A stretch of 64,000 nucleotides of DNA from Beta vulgaris subsp. vulgaris (Eukaryota > Streptophyta > Magnoliopsida > Caryophyllales > Amaranthaceae), in assembly GCF_026745355.1 (NCBI RefSeq), contig NC_079209.1:3541795-3605794 (forward strand), in the 5' to 3' direction. Each line of letters begins with the position of its first letter. Positions within the stretch are counted from its first letter, which is position 1. The notes below the pieces were generated by a model, which searched no databases, was not told where the DNA came from, and saw only the letters and a program-made list of their open reading frames with translations. Made by a program: the position numbers and the translations under genes. Positions 10,582 through 21,807 of this stretch are shown in pieces.

Positions 10582-13500
10582 ATGGACAACAATTCTTCTG
10601 AATCTTCGTTATCAAAAAGAGACAGCAAAACTATGGAGACACACACAAGAAACCAGATGAAAAACCTCTATTTCCAACTCAACTCCCTTATTTCTCAGGA
10701 TGCCTCCTCTACAAGGGTTTTTCTCTTCTCTTCATTTTTTTTTCTTTCTTATGTTTTTCCTAATTTAAGTGTCACATTACTCGTTAAAATTACACTGTCA
10801 ACTTTTATTTAGTATGCTCTCTTCCTCTCTCTTCTATTGCTTTTGATTATATATTTATATTGCTAGTATTGCATATTATATTACTCTCTCCCGTTTTAGG
10901 CTGATTCGTTTGGTAGGGCGTAAAACATTTTTCTGAAAAACTGTTTTCCTCTCTTTTCTATTTTACATTATTTGGTTTGCAAAGGAGTGTAAAACCATTT
11001 TCTTTTGGAGTAAAATTTCTCTCCTGATGATGAAAAACCAGTTTCCTTTCAAAATGACGGGAAAACTGTTTTCCTTCCTTTTTCTTGTATGTCTTGTACT
11101 TTCCTCTCACAACCTTTGCTTCTTACTTTTCCATTTATTTTTCTTTCATTTCATCGTTTTTCTTACATTAAACCAAACAATGGAAATAAAACTAATTCTG
11201 GAATTGTGTTTTCCATTGCAAATTGTTTTTTAGGAAAATCATTTTACACCGAAAATGCCTTACTCCCAACTAAACGGGCCTAAAAGGATGATACAGTTTG
11301 ACTTTCACTTTATTGAAATACACATCTTCTCCATATTTTTTAATGACGTATAAATTTTATTAATAATATTAATGATCAGAGTCGTGTGTTTAAATACCTG
11401 AAACTAAGTGAAACATTTCCCTAAAAACAGCAAAACCATGCATAATACCATACAATATATATCTTGCTAAGATAAGCTAGTCTAGTTTATGCAGCCAATA
11501 CCAGATCAAATAGATGAAGCAACAAATTATATCAAGCAGCTGCAAGAGAATGTGGAAAACTTGAGGCAAAGGAGGGATAGCTTGCTGCTAGGAGTAGTTG
11601 AAGGATCACAAGATGATAATAGTAGCAGTACTAGAGCAAGTTACCCCTCAAATTCACCCGTTCGAATTGAGGTAACTGAAAATGGGAGAGCCATGGAGGT
11701 GACTTTGATTACTAGGTTGGAGAGCCAGTCTAAATTTACGGATGTAATGCACATTTTTCATGAGGAAAATGTAGAAGTTGTAAAGGCTAGTTATTCGGTT
11801 CACGAAAACACTGTCTTTCACACCATCCATGCAAAGGTAACAATATTTAAGCCATGTTGTTTTGCACTTATTATTCAATTTAGTTCAATTAGTTTAACTC
11901 AATTTAGTTTAATCAAATTTAGTTTGAAAGAATAGAGCTTTCGTAGAGGGAGTCAACTGCCACGCACGAACATTTTTATATATATTTGAAAGAAGCAAAA
12001 ATATTTTACATTTACTTTTTCTTTTACAAGTAGAAGGAGTCAACTGCCACGAACAGTTACTGGACTCTTGTCCAGCAGAAAAGGAAGAACCTAAAAGAAA
12101 CTAATACTCCCTTTGTTCTAAAATACTCTTTACACTTTTCTTTCATCTATCACATTATCCTCTTTAGTACACGTTCATCTTAAAAATAAACCTCTAAGTT
12201 TAAGTGGACTAATCTTATTTGAACTTTTTAGAGTATATTGGTACTTATCCTAATTGAACAGAGTTTATTGCAGTATATTGGAATCTATCTAAACTTATTA
12301 GATTTAGTGAAAATTTATAAGGTGTTAGAGCTTACTGTAACTTGTCTTTTTCTTTCCTTTTATAGGGTACGATAACTCATCTAATTTTATCAAATAATTC
12401 TGAAACTAATTAACCTAAACTTACAAAACGTAAAACCAATGTTTTTATGAAAATAATGTATTCTAAAGACATCTTCCCCACTACTAAAACGTTAGGATCT
12501 CAGGTACTCATTTTCTCATTCAAATAAAAAATTACTCCATTATCTCCTCTAGCTTGTAATCAACTTTTCAGTAAAAATGTATCTAATAAATCCCATTGCA
12601 TCTACTTATTTATTGAAATAACAATTTGATATTCGTACAACTACATGTTTTCTAAATTTATTTGTGACGATAAGTGTAAAGAGTATTACAAATTAAAATA
12701 GAGGGAGTAAAATATATGCCACAAAAAAGATACATGAAGATTATAGAAGTTCATAATATATAAATAAATGCGCTTAGCTTCATACAATGATGAATAGAAA
12801 GAGAGATGATTGGCGATCCCAGTGGATCAATGGAGGTAAGGATGTTAATTGTCAAAAGGGGCGTTTTTGATGAATAGGGATGATTAAAGATTTTTGGCGA
12901 GTGGTGATTGAAATTGGAGACAAAAGTTGTACTTGTTATTCTTAATGAAGAGTAAGGAAAGTTTTTTCTCAAGAGTGTAACCTAACTTAAAAAAAATTAA
13001 ATGTTTAATTTTGTAAGAAAAAACCTTTTTAAAGTATTCTTTGCGTAAAAAAACTCCACAAACTTATTTTTTCTTGTAATATGAAACTTATTAACATTTT
13101 TCGGTGTGGTTTTTGAGATGCACAGAGGTGGTGCTGCAGTTAATGGAAATAGGGAGTTAAAGAAAGTTAGAAGGTTCATCGCCAGAATTGAGAAAAAACA
13201 CACTGCAAAATGGAAATAAGTTTTTTCTTGCAAGAGAAAATTAAGTTTGTGGTTTCTTTTTGCAAAGAATGCTTTATAAGGTTTTTTTCCACGAAATTGA
13301 ACCTTTATAAAGTTAATTTTTGATAAATTTTCCAAAAAAAAAAGATAAATGAGAAATTTTTCATCAATGAAACGGTATACATCCTGCTGAATGTGAATAA
13401 GGTGTCAAAGCTGCAACAAAAGTCTGCAGTACGATTGGCTTCCCAATATTTGTCTTTAATCAACAGTATCAAAATTGGTCAGCAATTGCTTGATGTCATC

Positions 13501-14309
13501 CAATAACAGCTGGATCTTCAAGGGGGGCTAAGCTTGAACCTCCAAAAAATTAATAACCTACAAATTATCTCTTTCAATGTAAACATTCCTAACTTAAGTT
13601 CAATGGCTAACAAAAGTCTGTTTCGTAGGACAGTAGCTTAAGTCTTCAGGCACAATATGGAGCTCCTGTGGCCTGTGGGGTAATGCATGCTAGTCGAACA
13701 AAATAGATGTGCGATAGGTGTAATTTAAACACACTAACTAATCCCGCACCGTCAGCGCATACCTACTCATATATTATGGCCTTGTTTGGTTGTATATGGG
13801 AAGTCATACTTTTTAAGAAGTTATTTTTCCCATGTATTTGAAATTCCTAGAAAATGTAAAATTGTGTTTGATTGACAATGGGAAGTAGAACTTCCCATAG
13901 GAAGTTCTACTTACCTAGGGGGACCTAGGTAAGTAACTTCCTCCATTTGGAGGAAGTAGAACTTCCTCCATTTTGGAGGAAGTAGAACTTCCTAGGAAGT
14001 GCAAATTCTCATGATTTTGCCAACCAAACAACTTCATATATACTTCTACTTCCTAGGAATTTGCACTTTCCATGATTTATTTTGTCAACCAAACAAGGCC
14101 ATATTTCTTATACTTTTTCTCATTTTAAATGCAGCAAATGAATATTTTTATATCTTACAAATAATACCCTTGTTGCATTTAAAACGAAACAGATGAAGTA
14201 TTTTGAACAGGAGCAAAGTTTGAGTTTTCTTTTTGTGTAGATGGATGAAGCTGCGACAAGTGATGATTTTGCAAGGATTACTGAGAATTTAAAGAAATTT
14301 GACCCATGA
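10582..14309 (+). CDS. bHLH transcription factor (bHLH118/162-like), bHLH-1
   Basis: Three exons: 10582-10716 (45 codons), 11495-11836 (114 codons), 14241-14309 (22 codons plus TGA). Both introns are GT-AG and phase 0 and match those of bHLH-2. The product is 181 aa and nuclear. Exon 1 holds the basic region and helix 1 (KTMETHTRNQMKNLYFQLNS). Exon 2 opens with helix 2 (PDQIDEATNYIKQLQ), then a Ser-rich linker and an ACT-like segment from VRIEVTENG to VFHTIHAK. Exon 3 is a short tail ending LKKFDP. Members of this group dimerise through the HLH and bind E-boxes. Here the basic region keeps the Glu (METH) and last Arg, but the usual ERxRR has become ETHTR, losing two arginines, so DNA binding may be weak. 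Introns hold several MITEs. Function in this plant is unknown. Confidence 0.85.
10899..11280. mobile_element. MITE in bHLH-1 intron 1
   Basis: Left end GGCTGATTCGTTTGGTAGGG, right end ACTAAACGGGCC, with extended inverted complementarity inside (GTAAAACATTTTTC against ATTTTACACC). It shares ends and interior words with 7379-7739, so it belongs to the same family. The outer TTTTA / TAAAA bases are also inverted, which hides the duplication. Confidence 0.7.
12105..12709. mobile_element. Stowaway-type MITE in bHLH-1 intron 2
   Basis: Left end TACTCCCTTTGTTCTAAAAT, then ACTCTTTACACTT; right end AAGTGTAAAGAGTATT, then ATAGAGGGAGTA. TA lies at both edges. 605 bp, non-coding. Confidence 0.75.
12990..13335. 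mobile_element. Foldback MITE in bHLH-1 intron 2
   Basis: Arms of about 75 bp are inverted copies with mismatches: ACTCCACAAACTTATTTTTT near 13050 pairs with AATTAAGTTTGTGGTTTC near 13240, and AAAGTATTCTTTGCG pairs with GCAAAGAATGCTTT. The edges are not fixed. Any reading frame across the arms is an artefact. Confidence 0.6.
13778..14100. mobile_element. MITE with GGCCTTGTTTGGTTG ends in bHLH-1 intron 2
   Basis: Perfect terminal inverted repeats GGCCTTGTTTGGTTG and CAACCAAACAAGGCC. If the pairing is extended by AT on each side, the flanks are ATT/ATT, a possible 3-bp duplication. The interior has four nested copies of GGAAGT(A)GAACTTCC, so the transcript could form a strong hairpin. It sits 140 bp before the exon 3 acceptor. 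Confidence 0.8.
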
Positions 14310-14823
14310 ATGTTGGGTTTGGACATCTTTCAGTGTTAGATGCTTAGAAATTCACAAGCTTTTCTATCAATCTCTTACAGTTTAATGCATGATTTGCTTA
14401 TGTTTCATACTTTCATATCTTATCAGATGTCAACCTATGAAAACATCATCTACTAGAGATTGTCTTATTGTTGTATTTCAAATTGAAATTCAATATCATC
14501 AATCTTTGTCGGCTTATAAAGCTGGATGTAGTGCACTGTGCACATTGTAATGATCGTCGTTTCTACGTAATTACATGATTGTGTTGTTTATTTTTATTGC
14601 CGCATTCTTTAAAAAAATTTAAGAAAAAAATCTCCATGGACTGGAAATCCTCCGTGTCTGCGCTGCCCATGTCAAAGGAAGCCAAGCCTAAGACATTGGC
14701 CTATTTAACGGAGGCTAGCTAGGTCATATATATATATTTATATATATATATCCTACCTCAAAAAAAAATATTTTCTTATATTAGGATAGGTGGCATACTC
14801 AATTATGTATAAGAAAGTCATAA

Positions 14824-16313
14824 CATTAGTAGAATAAATGCTTATTGATGCGGTTATTAAGTGGCCAATTGCTGCGGTTTCTAGCCAAAACCGCAGCAAT
14901 ATGTTTATTTTTTATTAAAAAAGTACAACGTATTGCTGCGGTTTTGGCTAGGAACAGCAGCAATATCTTGGCCTATTGCTGCGATTGTTGCTCAAAACCG
15001 CAGCAATAGGTCATAGTACAGGTTAAATTTTCTTTTTTTGCATTTTTCAATTAAATTTAAAAGAATGAAACCAAACAACTGTCCCATCCACTATCCACCA
15101 AATTGAACTTAATATGAAATAACATATGAATCTCATTAATATATAAAGATAAAAATAGTTATATAAATATTACAAAAGAACAAAAAGTAAATTGAAAAAG
15201 CAAAAATAAAAACAACAGTTACAAATAAATGACTAATCACACAAAATATAATAAAACCAAAAAATATATTACAAAAAATAAGAAACTGAAATTAAAAAAA
15301 TCCTAAAACAAAAAATCTAGATCTAAAAAACGAAAAAGAAAAAGAAAAAAAAGAAAACGAATAATAAAGCAGTTAATGTCACGGTGGTTTGGCCATCGTG
15401 GATTGAAGCCATCTGCGAACGGGTGTTGGTGGAGAGGTGCGAAATATCTGGTGCAGCCACGGTGTCTCGGTGAGGACGATAGAAAAAGTCCACCGGGGTC
15501 GACGGGTCAGAGGGAGAGAGAGGGTCGACGAGTGTTGATGGAAAGGTTCGAAAGATCTGGTGCAGCCATGGTGTCTCGGTGAGGACGAGAGAAAGGGTCG
15601 ATTGGTGAGAGAGAGAGAGGGGTCGAGGGGTCAGAGAGAGAGGGGTCGAGGGGTCAGAGAGAGAGGGTCAACGAGTGTCGGTGGAGCCATGGTCGACCGG
15701 TGAGAGAGAGAGAGAGGGATCGACGGGTAAGATAGAGAAGGAGTCGATGGGTGTTGGTGGAGCCATGGTCGACCGGTGAGAAACAGGGGGTCGACGGGTG
15801 TTGGTGAATCTATGGTACGGTCGACCGGTGCATGAGAGAGAGGGGTCGACGGGAGGGTCTACGAGAGAGAGAGAGAGTTTCAAAGAGGAGAGAGGGTGAG
15901 AGAGAGAGAAAGAGTCTGAAAGAGGAGAGAGAGTCTGAAAAAGGAGGGAGAGGAATGAGTGAAACTGATGAGAGGAAGAGAGAGAAGATGCGTGAAACCC
16001 TACTTGGGCCTTTTATTATTAATTTTAAAACCTTATTGCTGCGATTTTTTAGAAACCGCAGCAATAGCTTCAAATAATTTTTTTTTAATATTATTTTAAT
16101 ATATTGCTGCGGTTCTTTCCGAAAACCGCAGCAATATGTTTTGTCAAATAGTCAAAAAAAAATTTGTTAAAAGCATATTGCTGCGGTTTTTGGCCAAAAC
16201 CGCAGCAATATGGTTATTCATATTTTTTATTTTCTTTTTACGTGATATATTTCCGCGTATGGGCAAAAACTGCGACAATATCACCGCAGCAATAAACAAT
16301 TATTCTACTAGTG
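14824..16313. mobile_element. Non-autonomous CACTA element (GCTGCGGTTT family)
   Basis: Ends CATTAGTAGAATAAATG (one change from CACTAG) and the inverse of it, ATTCTACTAGTG, with TAA on both sides (14821-14823, 16314-16316), the 3-bp CACTA duplication. Subterminal arrays of ATTGCTGCGGTTTT and its complement fill 14865-15010 and 16030-16290; these are the usual transposase binding arrays. The centre (15370-15990) is a GAGA- and GGTCGAC-rich purine tract, which creates spurious ORFs on both strands. Sister of 40784-42497. Confidence 0.85.
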
Positions 16314-16994
16314 TAATAACGCAAAATTAACACGAGAAACAACAATAAAAATCACACAAGAAGATTTAACGTGGGAATTCGAGAACTGGAGAAAAAAAAT
16401 CACGAATCTACACACTACGACTTTCAATGATGTGTATATGATATGGTTACAAGGCTTTCAAGATCTCCCAGATCTAACGTAATCACCTATAACCTTAATC
16501 CCCAATATCCAAACCCGGACTTGTGTTTACCCAAACACCTCACATCTTAGCTTTTTCTCTCTCGACCACGCCTATTAGTTCCCATCCCTAGGCTTATATT
16601 TATAACCACTAGAAATAATAGAACCTACTCGGAATATAACAATAATCCTAGATAGAATAATACACTTGCTTGTCAAAAGATAATTAACAATAATCAGCCT
16701 AGTATATCTATACTAGGAAATAACAAACTAATCCTAATTGAACTAGGAAGCCAAAACGATAAGCAACAACTACACACACTTGCTGCATGCTACCTTGGAT
16801 GCGGCAAACCCTGCGGGCACGGCCAAGACCTCGGTCAGGCAGACTCTCCTACTGGTTGGGCGTGCAACTTCCTGCAGGCGCAGGTTTCTACCTCGCCAAT
16901 TCCCACAGGCAGATGCTACATTGTTGTGCTTGTTGCCTAGCAACGGCCTACAAGTCTCGTTGCTTGCTATGTTCCCCCGGACACACAACACACA

Positions 16995-18170
16995 CACTAC
17001 AAAAAAAAGCTTATATAGCGACGGATTTTTGGAGACGGATATATATCCGTTTCAAATTTAGAGACGGAATATTGATAATCCGTCTCTAAATTTATTTAGA
17101 GACGGATTTTTTAAATCCGTCTCTAAATTAGAGACGGATTTTTAAATCCGTCTCTAACTTTAGGGACGGATTTTAAAAATCTGTCCCTAAATTAGAGACG
17201 GATTTTAAAAATCCGTCTCGAAATAAATTTAGAGACGGATTTTGAAAATCCGTCTCTAACTTAGGGACGGATATTGATAATCCGTCCCTAAAGTTAGAGA
17301 CGGATTTAAAAATCCGTCTCTAAATTTACATATAAATATTTTATTCCACGTATTTAATTTAGAGACGGATTTTCAAAATCCGTCTCTAATTTAGGGACGG
17401 ATTTTTAGAATCCGTCTCTAATTTAGAGACGGATTTTTAGAATCCGTCTCTAAAATTTAGAGACGGATTCTAAAAATCCGTCTCTAAATTCAAATATGAA
17501 TATTTTATTGCACTTCTTTAATTTAGGGACGGATTTTAAAAATCCGTCTCTAAGTTAGAGACGGATTTTAGAAATCCGTCTCTAATTTAGAGACGGATTT
17601 TAAAATCCGTTTCTAATTTAGGGACGGATTTGAAAATCCGTCTCTAAATTAGGGACGGATTTTTGAATCCGTCTCTAATATTTCTTCTACATATTACCAA
17701 TATTATGTAGAGAAGTATACAAGTTGTATTTGGTGTAGTTGGTTAGAGCTTCTTCTCGTTTCTTTGAGGTTACAAGTTCGATTCCTACGAACAGCGATTC
17801 TTGCGACCGTGGAGTCTTCTTATCCTAAATGGTAATGAGATCAACTTGAACTAGGTAGGTAATAATAGGTGATTAAATATAATCATGATAATATTAGGAA
17901 CTAACGTGTTGTTAATTTCGTTTATATATTTTTTATATTAGAGACGGATTTCCTAAATCCGTCTCTAAGCTTAGAGACGGATTTCCAAAATCCGTCTCTA
18001 AACTTTAGAGACGGATTTTTGAAATCCGTCACTAACTCGAATTAGTGATAAGGGTTTTAGAGAGGGACAATATCCGTCTCTAAATCTGTCTCTAAGCCCA
18101 TATAGCGACGGATTTGACCTATTTAAGGACGGATTTTGTCCGTCTCTAAGTGGACATTTTTTTTGTAGTG
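16995..18170. mobile_element. Non-autonomous CACTA element (GAGACGGAT family)
   Basis: Ends CACTACAAAAAAAAGC and TTTTTTTTGTAGTG, with ACA on both sides (16992-16994, 18171-18173). Nearly the whole length is an array of TTTAGAGACGGATTT / AAATCCGTCTCTAA palindromes; at least 20 paired units are visible. A tRNA-like segment with Pol III boxes lies inside at 17731-17788. The relic at 56520-57083 is another member. Confidence 0.9.
17731..17788 (+). other. tRNA-like Pol III box A/B segment inside CACTA
   Basis: TGGTGTAGTTGGTTAGAGC fits box A (TRGCNNAGYNGG) with small changes. AAGTTCGATTCC at 17774-17785 fits box B (GGTTCRANYCC). The spacing is tRNA-like. No foldable acceptor stem is obvious, so it is a tRNA relic or SINE head, not a functional tRNA gene. 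Confidence 0.5.
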
Positions 18171-18949
18171 ACACACGCAACACTCACGCTAAGCTCATCA
18201 ACGTTCTGGATTACTCGATTCTCCGGCGTTCTTCAACACCATATCATCTCCCACCTAGAAATATATTACCCAAATTATCACACATCCACTTAGCCAACTT
18301 GACCACAAGTCAATACAACGCGAGCCATGGGACTTAACATCGTAGTCTGAACATATGGCCACTCATCTCCAACGATAATTTATCTAATCACCCACCGCGC
18401 TGCACCACTGGACATACCACCTAAACAAGAAATCAGGAAGACTTTCGACACAATATATTAAGCACAAAATTATAATCGTAAGATCACACACCATTTTCAT
18501 GCTCATACTCGCATCACGAATGCCCATTACCGGACTCAATTTCTCAGTATACAACACCGGTGTATACTTTCGTTGACCATGTTCGTTCCTCAAGATCCTA
18601 AAACTCCCGAGAGACTCCCGACTTAAATACACGGTTCTCTCCCAAGGCTTATTGCGCGCATAGTCTTTCGACCAAAAACACGAGCTTATGTGAAGAAAAT
18701 GTCCAATTGGACAACACCTAGTTATTGCTGTTCGTTTTTCTAGGGACACATTTACTCTTCTAACTTCATTGTTTCTAGTTTATTATCAACAAAACCCAAT
18801 TACTTGGCAACATAATCTAGCCAACAAGTCGTACCACATTTTTCCAAGTTATTGACACCCTAGCAATGTTGCCTTCATCTCGATCTTCATGCCAAAACAC
18901 AATACTAACCTCTGGCAATAACAAAACCAATCCTAGCTCTGATTCCAAT

Positions 18950-19707
18950 TGTTAGGACTAGTGGCACTCTTAATTATGTATTCACAAGTAATGATAATGC
19001 GAAATTAATGCAAGAAAAAACAATAATAAATATCTTACAAGATCAGTTAACTTGGAAATTCGAGAACCTAGAGAAAAACCATGAATCGATGCACTAGGTT
19101 TTTCAATAATGTGTATGATACAGTGAATTACAATGTTTTCAAGATCTCCCACGATCTAACCTAATCACCCTAGAACATGGATCCTCAAGATCCGAGCCTG
19201 AACTCATGTTTACCCAAGTAACTTAGATCTTAACTTTTTCTCTCTCAAGTCTCAACTACACCTATTAATTCCTACCCATATATTATATTATATCCAACTA
19301 GAAGTAATAGAATCCTACTAGGAATATAACAATAATTCTAGATTGAATAATACTCTTGTCAAAAGATAATAAACAATAATCGGCCTAATAAACCTATACT
19401 AAACTAGAATCCTAATCAAACTAGGAAGCCAAATCGACAACCAATAACAAGACCCACTTGTTGTACGCTGCCTTGGATGCGAGAAAGGAATGCTCTCCTA
19501 CCGGATGGGGGTGCAACTTCTTGTGGGCGCAGGTTGCAACCTCGCCAATTCCTATACGTGAGAGCTGCTAAGTTGTTGTGCTTGTTTCGTAGCTACCAGT
19601 CTCGTTGCTTTCTATGCTCCACACACACACACATACAACACGCACGCTACACTTGCCAACGTTTCGATTATTCGATTCTATGACTATCTTTAACACCATA
19701 TCCAACA
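18950..19707 (-). repeat. 5' LTR of the nested LTR retroelement
   Basis: This 758-bp copy is uninterrupted. It aligns with 16317-16994 and the flanks of the two CACTA elements; for example GAATATAACAATAAT and TTGTCAAAAGATAAT occur in both. It begins with TG and ends with CA on the minus strand. Confidence 0.75.
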
Positions 19708-19923
19708 CCCTCCACATCCTCTAACCCGGCTTTTTAATTCCCATTACCACCATCCACAACAACTTTTAGGTCCTTTCTTTACAAAACTTTGATCTAGCAT
19801 TACTAATACAATCAAGCACCACAATGTAATTTTTAGTCAAGAGTTGTGAATAGGGAGCAAGCTATATCTAGATGGTGGCATGTTGGTGGTGAATATTGAG
19901 GGTGGGTTATGTCAGGTGGTTAG

Positions 19924-20202
19924 TACTCGCTCCCTCTGTCCCTTTTTAATTGCAACATTATTATTATTATTATTATTGTTTCACGATTTTCGAGATACGA
20001 CTTTGAATTTTAATATCTTGAGTTATGTATAAGAGAAAGTTATAAATATTATATATATGAAAAGTGCACATTAAAATAAATCAGCCAAAATCCTGCGTGA
20101 CTATATTTTTCTTTATGTATATAAAATTAAAAAAAATCAAAGTTGTCATGTGAATAGTACCCATAAATAAAATGTAGTAATTGAAAAGAGATAGAGGGAG
20201 TA
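19924..20202. mobile_element. Stowaway-type MITE
   Basis: Left end TACTCGCTCCCTCTGTCCC, then TTTTTAATTGCAACATT; right end TGTAGTAATTGAAAAG, then AGATAGAGGGAGTA. TA at both edges. A short ATT microsatellite lies in the left arm. Confidence 0.75.
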
Positions 20203-21035
20203 TAATATTATGAAATAATTCCTAATGGAATGTCTATTAATTACTAAAATATACCATTGTCTATTAAAATACACTCAAATTTTAAACAACTTTCCGTATC
20301 TTAGCCAAAATTCAAGAAATAGTCTCCTTCTTTAGTAACTTCATCATTTTTCTTGGGATTTAGTTTTACAATAAGTGAAAATAACTTTGAAAAAAAGAAA
20401 CGACTAAAATGTCTCTTTCAAGAACCTCCTAATTCTATGTTCTCATTCAAATCTTAACTTGATAAACTTCTCATGATACTTATTCTGCGAAGATAGATGA
20501 TAGTATTACAAGACATTTGTAACTTATAAGGTAGCCTCATCATTGGCAATTACTATGTAAAAGCATAGCAATAGTGAGTAAAACAATCAGCTACTTATCG
20601 AACATATTTATACAAATAACTAATATAACTAACTAGTCAAATCAACTTATAGATCAGAATAATTTTAAGCTATCAACTATCAACTAATACAATCAACTAA
20701 CAACTAACAAATATCCTTTATCTACCATTATTTTACACACGTTTCTTAATCACGCTTCATTTGATCACTGTACTATTACTCTGCTTGTACATAGCGAGAA
20801 AATAGCCTTTCTCTACCATTGGTTTACAAAACAAGGCCTATATGTGAGCAAAAACTGCAAATTGGTGAAAGTTTTAAATGAGAAAACGAGCAAAGAAATA
20901 GTCTCAGGTGTAGTATACACATGGTGCATTTGGGTGCATAGTGAATGCATTCAACCATGTTCTTTGAACATTACAGACCAACATAAATTAACAATAAAAA
21001 ATCGGGGTTATGTAATTGTTTTAACCATCAGTTTA
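20203..21035. other. AT-rich spacer, no gene seen
   Basis: No coding signature. Loose CAACTA repeats occur near 20660-20710. Confidence 0.4.
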
Positions 21036-21250
21036 AACTTTTGGTGGAGTTGATCATTTGACATGATATCGAGAGACCAGTGTGACATAAAAGTTACGTG
21101 TTCAAATATTATCCACTCCTCCTTTCTATGTGGGTTGTTTAACATTATGTATGTGGGAGGGTTAAGCTACATCCATACTTCAAGCTCAAAGGACTCTCAC
21201 ATGATGGGAGTGCAATAGAATATAAAACTATTGTTGGTGCATCACCCATA
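21036..21250 (+). repeat. SINE-like or LTR-derived repeat
   Basis: The order is a weak box A-like region, a box B-like ACGTGTTCAAATATTATCC (near 21095-21113), then GTGGGAGGGTTAAGC and CAAGCTCAAAGGACTC. This resembles decayed plant repeats of the common 'GGTTCGAATCC ... CAAGCCCAAAGGG' type. The ends are not resolved. Confidence 0.3.
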
Positions 21251-21416
21251 AGCATAAAGTTTTATTTTAGTTGGTTCTTTTACAAGTTTAAATTAGTACT
21301 TAATTTTAGGTCAAAAGAACGACAAATGTGTTAATGGCTAGGGTCCATATAAGATTAATTATATGTGTAATGAGATATTAATAGTCTTAACTCCTAACAT
21401 ACTTACCAAGTTAAGT

Positions 21417-21540
21417 TTGACATAGTGGTAAGAATTGTAACTTTCAATCTCAAGGTTAGAAACTCAATTTCTAATAGGGGCACTTTTGGGAGGGATTTTC
21501 CTTACATTTTCTCCTTCGACTCCCCAAGTGTTTAGATGTT
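21417..21540 (+). repeat. Degenerate tRNA-derived SINE-like repeat
   Basis: TGACATAGTGGTAAGAA resembles box A, and AAGGTTAGAAACTCAATTTC (near 21452) resembles a mutated box B at tRNA-like spacing. No poly(A) or target duplication is visible. Confidence 0.35.
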
Positions 21541-21546
21541 AACTTA

Positions 21547-21764
21547 GGGTATGTTCTCTTCGGCATAAAACAGTTGAATTGAATTGAATTGGACTAAATC
21601 AGGCTGAATTGAATTGAAATATACTGAATTAAAATGAATGGTAATATGTGAGAGTAAAAGTATTGTCCAAAGTTAAACTGAACTCAGCTAAACTAAACTG
21701 AATTGAACTGAACTAAACTAAACTGAACTTAACTGAACTGAAAATAAGTTGGGAGAATAATCCC
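21547..21764. mobile_element. Tourist-like MITE
   Basis: Ends GGGTATGTTCTCTTC and its imperfect inverse GGGAGAATAATCCC, flanked by TTA (21544-21546 and 21765-21767), the PIF/Harbinger target duplication. The interior is an array of GAATTGAATTG / AACTGAACTG words. It resembles the element at 44575-45615 in ends and build. Confidence 0.75.
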
Positions 21765-21807
21765 TTAGACATATGGACTTGTGATCAGTTCTGGTCCTAA
21801 AGGGTCC

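Larger units (their letters stand above)
14779..19707 (-). mobile_element. Nested LTR retroelement, no recognisable coding region
   Basis: On the minus strand the 5' LTR is 18950-19707 (758 bp, TGTTGGATATGG to AGTCCTAACA). It is followed by a PBS (TTGGAATCAGAGC, 18936-18948), a roughly 700-bp internal region (18247-18935), a purine-rich tract (AGGTGGGAGA) and the 3' LTR (14779-18246). The 3' LTR is inflated by two CACTA elements; without them it is about 796 bp and aligns with the 5' LTR throughout. The internal region has no gag, RT or integrase motif, so this is a non-autonomous TRIM/LARD-like element. Outer flanks TCTTA and CCCTC do not match, so the target duplication is lost or the ends recombined. 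Confidence 0.75.

Noticed and set aside
15376..16077. Arg/Glu-rich ORFs on both strands
   Set aside because: Purine-run artefacts in the centre of the CACTA element.
16995..18170. Regularly spaced GAGACGGAT repeats resembling a CRISPR array
   Set aside because: Units are palindromic pairs without unique spacers, lie between CACTA ends with a 3-bp duplication, and the DNA is plant nuclear.
18384..18749. 121-codon minus-strand ORF in the LTR element
   Set aside because: No similarity to gag or pol is recognisable, and it could be chance; kept only as a question in the findings.
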